From contig NZ_BDBQ01000088.1 of NCBI RefSeq assembly GCF_001613065.1, forward strand, positions 1-64,000: DNA of 64,000 nt. The letters are read 5' to 3'. Made by a program: the position numbers and the translations under genes. The notes under the pieces were generated by a model that worked only from the letters and a program-made list of their open reading frames with translations, searched no databases and was not told where the DNA came from. Origin of the DNA: Nocardia miyunensis NBRC 108239 (lineage in GTDB: Bacteria > Actinomycetota > Actinomycetes > Mycobacteriales > Mycobacteriaceae). Of the stretch, positions 27,801 through 32,456 are shown one piece after another. Position 1 is the stretch's first letter. Each line of letters opens with the position of its first letter.

Positions 27801-29097
27801 CCTGGACGGCATCGATCCGGCCGAGGCGCTGTCCGCGGGTCCGGCCATGGGCGCGGCCGTCGCCGCGGTCCGCGAGCAGCTTCTCGCGGTGCCGGACAAC
27901 GGAATCGGCTTCGGTCTGCTGCGCTACCTCAACTCCGGTACCGCCGCGCGACTGCCGCGGCGTCTGCCGGGCCGGGTGAGTTTCAACTACCTGGGCCGGT
28001 ACGCGTCCGGTGACGCCCCCGCCGGGCTCGAAGGACTGGGCTGGCTGCCCACCGACGACCTCGGTGACCTGTATGCCGCCGAATCCCCCGATGTACCAGT
28101 GCAATCCGCGATCGACGTGACCGCGATGGTCGCCGGGGATCGCCTCCGGGCGAGTTTCAGCTACCCCGGAACGCTGCTGGACGACGAGGCGGTCACCGAA
28201 CTGGCCGATCTGTGGATCGAGATGCTCACCGCGGCAGCGCGATTCGCCGTGTCCCCGGAAGCCGGGACGATAGCGGCTCGGTACGCGATCACCGAACCCG
28301 GGCCGTCCGGCGGCCTCGGACTCGATGTGGTGCTGCCCATCCGGCCCGAGGGCGCGGAACCGGCGCTGTTCTGCATCCACCCCTCCTCCGGAATCTCCTG
28401 GACCTATCTCGGTTTCGCGGAGTCGCTCGCACCGGACCGCCCTATCTACGGCTTGCAGGCCCCGGATCTCGGCGGACGCGAACCCTCGCCCGGCTCGATC
28501 GAGGAGTTCGCCGAACGCTACGTCCGGGAGATCCGCGCGATCCAGCCGCAGGGGCCGTATCACCTGCTGGGCTGGTCCTTCGGCGGCCTGATCGCCCACG
28601 CGATCGCGGCCCGGCTGGAACGCGACGGCGACTCGGTCGGCGTGGTGGCACTACTGGACGCCGACACCGCCGATATCGATGGCGAGAGCATCGAACGGCT
28701 CGACGCGGGCTCGTTCGTGCACGAATTCGGCTCGGTGTTCGGCATCGACAACGTCCCCGCCGAAGCCACCGCACAGGACGCCGCGGATCTGATCCTCGAC
28801 CGGCTCGGCGGCGTCGAACTCGTGGACGCGGCCACTCTCGAGCGCATGGCGGCCTCCTACAACGCCGCCGCGCGCACCCGGACCGGCTATCGCCGACCCG
28901 TATTCCACGGCGACATCGTGTATTTCAGCGCGACCGCCGACACGTCCGAGATCTTCGGCCCCGACGGCTGGCGGCCGTACGTGACCGGCGAGATCACCAC
29001 CCACGAGGTCGATGTCGCACACGACGACATGACCGCACCGCACGTGCTGCCGATCATCGCCCGCGTGCTCGACCAACACCTGGGAGGCCATCGATGA
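15832..29097 (+). CDS. Three-module non-ribosomal peptide synthetase, C-A-T-E / C-A-T / C-A-T-E-TE
   Basis: 4421 residues. Order read from motifs: C1 (HHIVLDG, 147); A1 (YTSGSTG, 621); carrier T1 (GGDSI, Ser1005); E1 (HHLVVDG, 1187; GWFTSVYP; NYLGR); C2 (NHHLVLDG, 1709); A2 (YTSGSTG, 2184); T2 (GGNSL, Ser2571); C3 (HHISADG, 2760); A3 (3239); T3 (GGDSI, Ser3625); E3 (HHLVIDG, 3818; GWFTSLYP; NYLGR); type-I thioesterase (GWSFGG, Ser4249). Hand-aligned specificity codes: A1 D-I-E-D-V-G-G-I-T-K, whose two acidic residues suggest a basic amino acid; A2 D-A-F-V-S-A-L-I-W-K and A3 D-A-F-V-A-A-M-I-W-K, similar to each other, apolar, unassigned. An N-terminal C domain without a loading module suggests an acyl or other N-cap. 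ATG 15832 has AGGAA upstream; GTG 15829 is adjacent. The stop overlaps the exporter gene start. Confidence 0.95.
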   Translation: MPHLPSISNEISTPPVPFELSAAQRGIWFAQHIAGDVPISIAQYVELIGDVDIEILGQAARQAGREFGTGYLRLVEVDGRPLQLVDTSLDDDLDTVDLRGEHDPEAAAQAWMRAEYNAPLNPLTDRLVNVTMLRLAENRWFWYSRIHHIVLDGMGALTMVQRTGELYNAAREGRPAPASKAEDLRAVVEADRAYRDSDRFDADRSYWIEHLDRMPDPVSLAGRLAEVDAHPSRVTGALPNETAALLDSVAQAVSSGVAPTVVAAFGAYLAAMTGAPEVVLSLPVSARTTAVLRRSGGMIANVVPLRLAMAPDATVGELIGAAQRELTGALRRQRYRQEDILRDLGQRMDEAASFGPTVNLMMVDTRIQLGPITGRLHVLTSGLIDDLFLNLYPGVGGESTHIDFQGNANLYSDTELARQHGRFVDFLHRFLAAGPDAPLSAVSTLSEEERTELAPVRGGRDAEIRTLPEILSAGAAIDAQALALTDADTELTYARLEEYTNRLARVLLHAGAGPERTVAISIPRSAESVLATIAVAKTGAAFVPIDPTYPPDRIEHMIRDSGVIAGITVESARKSLPDSVQWLVMDDPATELEAAVRSAATITDADRPSPVHPDQTAYVIYTSGSTGLPKGVLVTHRGLANLVAGSGERFGVDSNSVVAHAVSPSFDISVEEILVTLARGATLAVVPPTAYAGEEMTGVLLRHRVTHLDVTPTVAGSLDPAELPQLRTLVVGGDACPAELVTRWSGRTVLNGYGPTETTITTTVSEALVPGGPITIGGPTRGVSAAVLDPWLRPVPVGTTGELYLSGAGLARGYHRRTGLTAERFVANPYARGERMYRTGDLVRWCVHEGRHELEYQGRSDFQVKIRGFRIELGEIDAALLDLPDIEFALTIGAQAGSGATALVSYVLPRSGTRVHPEDVKAAVGQGLPSYMVPAVVMVIDHVPLTPLGKVDRKALPAPDFRAEATGGRAPSTPREEVLAGLFAEVLGLPSVGVDDSFFALGGDSIISIQLVSRAKAAGLGLNARDVFERKTVAALAAIATDVTDAGVRELPGGGAGPVELTPIVHAMLEQGDTWRRFGQAVLVGLPEDMDRARLVAAARILLDRHDVLRSALRGTGDGWEWHVAEPGSVDAESLVQVVHANSDAEEAISSALDAAADLLDPEAGVVARFVLIERTAATPLCWLVLHHLVVDGVSWRILLPDLAVAAQGGSLAPVGTSFRRWAHGQIAQASERATELPVWQGISAIQHPARDIDGAQGHPGDADPQHSSTAQNPASSDRGQGRPIATDEQYLSAVESPALAADRLDPAIDVVATMAQRHTVLEPDLADAVLSMVPDRFHCGADDVLLAALALAVSRWRDRARTVFTLEGHGREESVLPGADTARTVGWFTSVYPAAIDLSGIDRAEALTGGAAAGTLLKAVKEQLRALPDKGIGYGMLRYLNPETAAAMAADPAPDISFNYLGRAMTGTDESPWLPQRFAATQDRRAPLAAAIDVNAVRTDAGLEVTWAYASRLFNAEDLDALAVLWHEALRALAAHASTAGAGGRTPSDFALVPVRQQQIDRWEREYPELTDIWPLSPLQYGLLFHAVYDTDTADGYTVQSLLTLSGTVDAHRLRRAAQAVIDRHENLRAVFVETDDGPRQIVSAHAEIQWREVDLTSITDSASRRRELDRIVAVDANTRFELTRAPLLRFTLARIDADTYRFVLTNHHLVLDGWSTPLLVRELLTLYVLGGDAAALPPAHSYREFLAWLDASDDARSLAAWTGYLAGVDAPTRAMPSLADIDSAETGMVSTDLSRDVVTALDKTAREAGATVNTLIQAGWAMALAMLTGRTDVVFGATVSGRPPELAGVEEMIGLFINTVPVRVRLDPAERVVDLLARVQAEQAQLMEHQHIGLAAIHQAVGLAELFDTLTVFESYPIDREALTESLDVAGMRVLDVEGTDATPYPLNLMTVPIREDDGDTLRISLKFLTGHLDSRTARSLLDRFVRLLTQLADDAQLPVSRVQYCDEAERTALLPVRGPESMSPRTLPEILTEGARIDPSAVAITSGEFTMTYGELDAWSNRFARMLLRRGIGREVFVILAMTRSLESVVAVWALAKTGAAFAPLDPSHPVERIEHMLADSKAPIGVTVTETGETLPGTIDWLLLDDLSTIRRVMTVSDAPITDAERGGPIDIDQTAYLIYTSGSTGKPKAVLLSHRGIANLITAQRESLETSPESAVLQVASPSFDASVFELLTAHSAGGRLVISPPEVYGGTELEQLLRTEGVTHAVITPSALATMEPAGLPRLRMLSVAGEAATPELIERWAPGRRMVNLYGPTEFSIWATGPAELVAGEPITIGGPIRGAAVAVLDTWLRPVPIGIPGELYLAGPALARGYFNRFALTAERFVADPHGEPGDRMYRTGDMARWVLDEDDRPVLEYLGRSDFQVKIRGLRIELGEIDAALSREEEIDYAVTIGRAGPAGATVLVSYVLPADEARLDTDHLRERVAAQLPGYMVPGYIVVLESIPLTPVGKLDRAALPMPDFTETHRPYLAPRTPVEDSVAEVFAEVLGVERVGVDQSFFELGGNSLSATKVISRINSSLGSTVALRDLFDAPTVAQLAARVVPADGASDRPALAARIRPDRIPLSPAQQRMWVLNRMDPDASAYNIAVALRLTGELDLAALGAALADVVARHESLRTVYPADGDGARQVVIDTASGTPEITVADTEDGTPLRSRIAALTGAGFDLTEELPLRVGVFALPAADRPPVHVVVLVVHHISADGASMAPLAADLVTAYARHSTGMGTAPAPLAIQYADFAMWHRDLLGDESDPDSAAAQQVRYWRENLAGVPDVLELPADRPRPAVQSMRSADIALRLDAERHRALVDFATEHGATPFMVVHAALAVLTARLGGTGDVVIGTPVAGRGDRALDALVGMFVNTLALRTPVDPSAGFAAFLDTVRSTDLDAFAHADVPFERLVQVLDPSRSTAYHPLFQVSLSLQNYVEPVLELPGLRIEVEDVDRGSAQFDLTFDLREHFSDSGPAGLDGGLTYATDLFDEATAHTLVTRWLRILDAVLARPQTPLGDIDILDTAERAALVAVHGAQSIGATTLPELLTATAGRYPDHPAVVANGRTITYRELDDQADRLAGLLSEVGPESVVALGLPRSAELFIGIWAAARIGAAFVPVDPRHPVERIEHMLTDSGARVGITLAAYRPQLPDTTEWLVLDSPEFADTPRTTPPDNPIHPDSPAWLIYTSGSTGIPKGVSVTHRGIADLIATQADRLGVRESSRVLQVASPSFDASVFEALMAFGSGGALVVSPPEVFGGAELAALIDAEAVTHVVITPSALATMDPHDVSGVRVLAVAGEAMGSELVERWAGGRTLINMYGPAEFTIWATSSPLAAAEAVSIGTPVRGATVLVLDDRLHPVPVGVAGELYVAGPALARGYHARPGLTAERFVANPFGGSGERMYRTGDLVRWTESSEAHLRLEYLGRTDFQVKVRGQRIELGEIDAALRRIGGVDFAVTLGVPGPTGATALAAYLVPEPGVELDLTRVRSAAGETLPGYMVPAAFTVLDAVPINAVGKLDRRALPEPRFEAARTEYRAPATPTERILAGVVGELLGLERVGADDSFFALGGDSIMAIQLVSRAKQLGVSCTPLQVFEHRTVAALAAAADAEGETLILDELPGGGVGELPLTPIVHYMLERGGDYGRFAQTAVLELPLGIEREQLVTTLSAVIDRHDMLRARLVTHDERPHLIVTEPGSIEVDTLVHRIECDVENPVELREYAASELDSAADRLDPAKGAVLQFIWLDPVGDAGSRTRPGRLIVLAHHLVIDGVSWRILVPDLMAAWAQVSTGADPVLAETGTSMRRWATALTEQAHAPDRVAELGYWQNVIEGPDPLIGPRELDPAIDQAHTLRTIDREADAAVTEALLTTLPGLFGGGVQDALVATLALALRHWRDTADRSVLLRLEGHGRQQEVVPGADLSRTIGWFTSLYPVRLDLDGIDPAEALSAGPAMGAAVAAVREQLLAVPDNGIGFGLLRYLNSGTAARLPRRLPGRVSFNYLGRYASGDAPAGLEGLGWLPTDDLGDLYAAESPDVPVQSAIDVTAMVAGDRLRASFSYPGTLLDDEAVTELADLWIEMLTAAARFAVSPEAGTIAARYAITEPGPSGGLGLDVVLPIRPEGAEPALFCIHPSSGISWTYLGFAESLAPDRPIYGLQAPDLGGREPSPGSIEEFAERYVREIRAIQPQGPYHLLGWSFGGLIAHAIAARLERDGDSVGVVALLDADTADIDGESIERLDAGSFVHEFGSVFGIDNVPAEATAQDAADLILDRLGGVELVDAATLERMAASYNAAARTRTGYRRPVFHGDIVYFSATADTSEIFGPDGWRPYVTGEITTHEVDVAHDDMTAPHVLPIIARVLDQHLGGHR

Positions 29098-30074
29098 ATT
29101 CCGGAAACGGAGTCCTGGTCGAGGGAATCGAGAAGTCCTTCGGCGAGGTGCACGCACTGCGCGGCATCAGTTTCACCGCCGAGCCCGGCGAGGTGCTTGG
29201 CATCCTCGGGCCCAACGGCGCGGGCAAGACCACCGCCGTGAACATCCTGTCCACGCTCATCGCGCCGGATCGCGGCCGCGCGCTGGTGGCGGGACACGAT
29301 GTCGTCGCCGATCCTGCCACCGTGCGCCGCTCCATCATGCTCACCGGCCAGTACGCCGCACTCGACGACATGCTCAGCGGCTTCGAGAATCTGGTGATGT
29401 TCGGCAGGCTGATGGGCCTGCGCAAACGCGCCGCCCGCGCCCGCGCACAGGAGCTGATCGGCGAATTCGACCTCACCGCCGCGGCGGGCCGCAAGGTCGG
29501 CACCTACTCCGGCGGTATGCGGCGGCGGATCGATATCGCCTGCGGACTGGTCGTGCGGCCGGAGGTGGTGTTCCTCGACGAGCCCACCACCGGCCTGGAC
29601 CCGCGCAGCCGCCAGGCCGTGTGGGATCTGGTGTCGGACTTCAAGAGTGCGGGCATCACCACCCTGCTCACCACGCAATACCTCGAGGAGGCCGACGCGC
29701 TCAGCGACCGGATCATCGTCATCGATCACGGCGTGGTGATCGCCCAGGGCACCGCCGACGAGCTGAAATCCCGTACGGGAGGCAGCTATTGCGAGGTGGT
29801 GCCGGTACAGGCGAGCGATCTGCCCGCCCTGACCGACGCGCTGTCCGAACTCCTGCCACCGGAGTTCCTCCTCCCCCACGAATCGGACCGGATCGCCATC
29901 CCGGCCCCCGACGGCCACCGCACCCTCGCCGAGGTACTGCGCCGAATCGACGCCACCGGACTCGACGTAGTCGACATCGCCCTGCGCAGACCCTCGCTCG
30001 ACGAGGTATTCCTCCAGCTCACCGGCCATCCGGCCACCGAGGAGAACCCCGAGCCCGCGGAGGTCCCGGTATGA
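29094..30074 (+). CDS. ABC exporter ATP-binding protein (DrrA-like)
   Basis: 326 residues. Walker A LGPNGAGKTT (residues 38-47), signature YSGGMRRRIDIA, Walker B VVFLDEPTTGLDPRSR, and a C-terminal DrrA-type extension with RRPSLDEVFLQLTGHPA. Such ATPases power export of hydrophobic natural products or lipids. ATG 29094 overlaps the NRPS stop (ATGA) with GGGAGG upstream, so synthesis of the exporter is coupled to the synthetase. The product stop in turn overlaps the first permease start. Most likely it exports the NRPS product. Confidence 0.94.
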   Translation: MNSGNGVLVEGIEKSFGEVHALRGISFTAEPGEVLGILGPNGAGKTTAVNILSTLIAPDRGRALVAGHDVVADPATVRRSIMLTGQYAALDDMLSGFENLVMFGRLMGLRKRAARARAQELIGEFDLTAAAGRKVGTYSGGMRRRIDIACGLVVRPEVVFLDEPTTGLDPRSRQAVWDLVSDFKSAGITTLLTTQYLEEADALSDRIIVIDHGVVIAQGTADELKSRTGGSYCEVVPVQASDLPALTDALSELLPPEFLLPHESDRIAIPAPDGHRTLAEVLRRIDATGLDVVDIALRRPSLDEVFLQLTGHPATEENPEPAEVPV

Positions 30075-30889
30075 CCGCCCAGATCTGGCTGGCGCGCACC
30101 GGCGCCACGCCGCGACGCGCACAGCAGTGGTGGGTACTGACCGCCCGGATGATCATCCCCGCGGCGCAATCCGGGGAGATGCTGACCTCGATCCTGGCTC
30201 CCGCCGCGTTCACCGCCAGCTTCTACATTCCGCTGAAGACGATCATGACCTTCACCGGAACCGGATTCAGCAGCTACGCCCAGTTCATGATGCCGCTGGT
30301 GATTCTGCAGGCGGCGGCGTTCACGGCGGTCTCGGCCGCGTTCCGGGCGGCCTCCGACGCGGTCGCCGGGCTCAACCGCCGGTTCGGCTCGATGCCGATC
30401 GGCGCGCTGGTTCCGGCCACGGCGCGGTTGTGCGGCAACGTCTTCCGGCTCGCGATCGCTCTGGCGTCGGCGCTGGTGTGTGGGCACGTCATCGGATTCC
30501 GGTTCTACCTCGGCGCCGCGAGAACGGCCGAGTTCCTGCTGTTCTCGATACTGGTCGGGATGGCGTTGATCCTGGCCGCCGATGTGATCGGCACCGCCTC
30601 GCGCAGCCCGGAGACGACCGCGCAGGCGCTGGTACTGCCGCCGCTGATCTTCGGGATGCTCTCCACCGGCCTGGCCCCGGCGAACCAATTCCCTTCCTGG
30701 GTGCAGCCTTTCGTACGCAACCAACCGGTGTCGCAGTGGTCGTCGGCACTGCGCGCGCTGGCCGGGGACCGATTGCCGCACGGCGCACCGGTGAGCGTCT
30801 CGACGATGACTCCCCCGATCGTCTGGGCTGTCGCGATTCTCGTTGTCTGCCTGTGCTTTTCGATCCGTCTCGGCAAGGAGCGATCATGA
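30071..30889 (+). CDS. ABC-2 type permease (DrrB-like)
   Basis: 272 residues with about six membrane segments: TSILAPAAFTASFYIPLK, MPLVILQAAAFTAVSAAF, ALASALVCGHVIGF, LLFSILVGMALILAADV, VLPPLIFGMLSTGLAP and VWAVAILVVCLCFSI. The block PANQFPSWVQPFVRNQPVSQ is the usual ABC-2 family sequence before the last segment. ATGA overlaps on both sides tie it to the ATPase and to the second permease. It should form half of the exporter channel. Confidence 0.9.
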   Translation: MTAQIWLARTGATPRRAQQWWVLTARMIIPAAQSGEMLTSILAPAAFTASFYIPLKTIMTFTGTGFSSYAQFMMPLVILQAAAFTAVSAAFRAASDAVAGLNRRFGSMPIGALVPATARLCGNVFRLAIALASALVCGHVIGFRFYLGAARTAEFLLFSILVGMALILAADVIGTASRSPETTAQALVLPPLIFGMLSTGLAPANQFPSWVQPFVRNQPVSQWSSALRALAGDRLPHGAPVSVSTMTPPIVWAVAILVVCLCFSIRLGKERS

Positions 30890-31707
30890 CCACGCACATC
30901 GCCGATCACGCACCGCTGCCGGTGGCCGGGTCCGAGAGTTCGGCCTGCGCGCTGATGCTGCACACCCTGATCCAGACCCGGCGGCTGTTGCTGCGCTGGG
31001 TGCGCAATCCGGTCGCCCTGCTGGAGACGCTGATCATCCCCTGTCTGCTGCTGCTCATGCTGGACACCGTGATCGGCGATCAGATCCGGCGGTTCACCGG
31101 CGCCGAGGCCCTGGACGGTTCGGTGCCGCTGGCCGCCGTCGTCGGCGCGCTGTCCGGGGCGGTGGCGAGCGGAATTCTGCTCGGACGCGAACGGGACGCG
31201 GGACTGCTGGCCAGGTTCTGGGTGCTGCCGGTCCATCGCGCCTCGGGCCTGGCTTCGCGCATCTTCGCCGAAGGATGTCGCATCCTCGCCGGGACGCTGG
31301 CGATCGTCCTGGTCGGTTATGCGCTCGGGTTCCGCTTCCGCGAAGGCATCTGGGCCGCGATCGCATTCGTGTGCGTGCCGGTGCTGGTCGGGGTGGCCTT
31401 CGCCTCGATCGTCACCGCCGTGGCCGTATTCACCGCGAAAGCCACACTGGTGGAAGGAATTACGATCTTCACCTCGCTGATGATGTTCTTCAGCACCGGC
31501 TTCGTCCCCCTGCCCGCCTACCCGCAGTGGATCCGGCCCGTCGTGCACAACCAACCGATGTCGACGGCGGTCGACACCATGCACGCACTGGCCGCGGGCG
31601 GACCGCTGGCGCGGCCGTTGACCCTGACGTTGATCTGGTCCCTCGGCGCGATCGTGGTCTTCGCCGTCCCCGCGGCCATCGGCTATCGCCGCGCGAGCCG
31701 CCGATGA
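30886..31707 (+). CDS. ABC-2 type permease (DrrC-like)
   Basis: 273 residues with about six membrane segments (ALLETLIIPCLLLLMLDTVI; AAVVGALSGAVASGILLG; ILAGTLAIVLVGYALGF; FVCVPVLVGVAFASIVTAVAVF; then TIFTSLMMFFSTGFVPLPAYP; and a final TLIWSLGAIVVFAVPAAIG). The PQWIRPVVHNQPMS block is shared with the first permease, showing common ancestry. AAGGAG precedes ATG 30886 and the start overlaps the previous stop. Last gene of the NRPS-exporter operon. Confidence 0.9.
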   Translation: MTTHIADHAPLPVAGSESSACALMLHTLIQTRRLLLRWVRNPVALLETLIIPCLLLLMLDTVIGDQIRRFTGAEALDGSVPLAAVVGALSGAVASGILLGRERDAGLLARFWVLPVHRASGLASRIFAEGCRILAGTLAIVLVGYALGFRFREGIWAAIAFVCVPVLVGVAFASIVTAVAVFTAKATLVEGITIFTSLMMFFSTGFVPLPAYPQWIRPVVHNQPMSTAVDTMHALAAGGPLARPLTLTLIWSLGAIVVFAVPAAIGYRRASRR

Positions 31708-31714
31708 CGCGAGG

Positions 31715-32230
31715 TCACCTACCGCGATGCAGAATCCCGGTCAGATTGGTGACCAGGCCGTTCGTGTAGGTGAGGGTGCCGTCCGGATCGCGTTCGAGCG
31801 TGGTGACCACACCCATGCGAGCGCACGCCCTGCCGGGCGACGGTCCGTCGTCGATGGGTCTGGTACGCAACGTGATTCGCGCGGGACCGGCGAAGACCAA
31901 GGTCGCCCGGCGGGTGCAGACGCCCAGATCGGCCAATTCGGCTGCGCGACGCCTGATCTCGGCCAGAATCGGCGCGGGCAGCCACCGATCCGGTCCGGGC
32001 GGACGCAGTGCGGCGAGTTGCCGGGCGTCTGCTGCGGGGTAGGTCGAACCTTCGGATCCTTGGCCGGACAGGCCGCCGCCAGCCCGCGCAGGCTGGCCGG
32101 AACACCGTCCAGCCGAGGCTCCTCCTGGATCACCCGCCACAGCATGGAGATCGTGTCACCCGTGGCGAACGGCGCGACGCCGGTGGCCGCGTAGACGATC
32201 AGACCGCCGAGAGCGACGGAATTCCCCACT
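31715..32230 (-). pseudogene. Remnant of a Ser/Thr protein kinase C-terminal lobe
   Basis: Two frames carry kinase-like text. One (about 32230-32070) reads VALGGLIVYAATGVAPFATG, then RVIQEEPRLDGVPASLRGLAAA, then AKDPKVRPTPQQ, the last helices of a Hanks-type kinase. A shift near 32040-32065 leads to another frame, RQLAALRPPGPDRWLPAPIL and on to the stop at 31715, whose tail (RITLRTRPIDDGPSPG and so on) I cannot place. The catalytic N-lobe is missing. It is wedged between the exporter operon and the chaperone cassette. Confidence 0.6.
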
Positions 32231-32456
32231 CGCCGAACAACACTCGCACCCGATGCAACGACACCCGCACCCGAAATCGTCCTGCGTTCCAGCACTTCCG
32301 ACACCGACAGCGCTGCTCACAGCGGATGTTCGAAAACTCTGTAGCGGCTGCGCAGACGTTCCGATTAGCATGACCAGCACGGGAGGGGCGGGTGCTGGTG
32401 CTGGTATCCGCTTGGGCTGCGCGGCCGTTCGATCCCGCGGGCGAACGGGGGGTGCC

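Noticed and set aside
32253..32456. Longer N terminus for the Sel1 protein
   Set aside because: The extra residues lack repeats and include low-complexity Gly/Arg text; ATG 32457 has a GGGGGG ribosome site and starts directly at the first helix.
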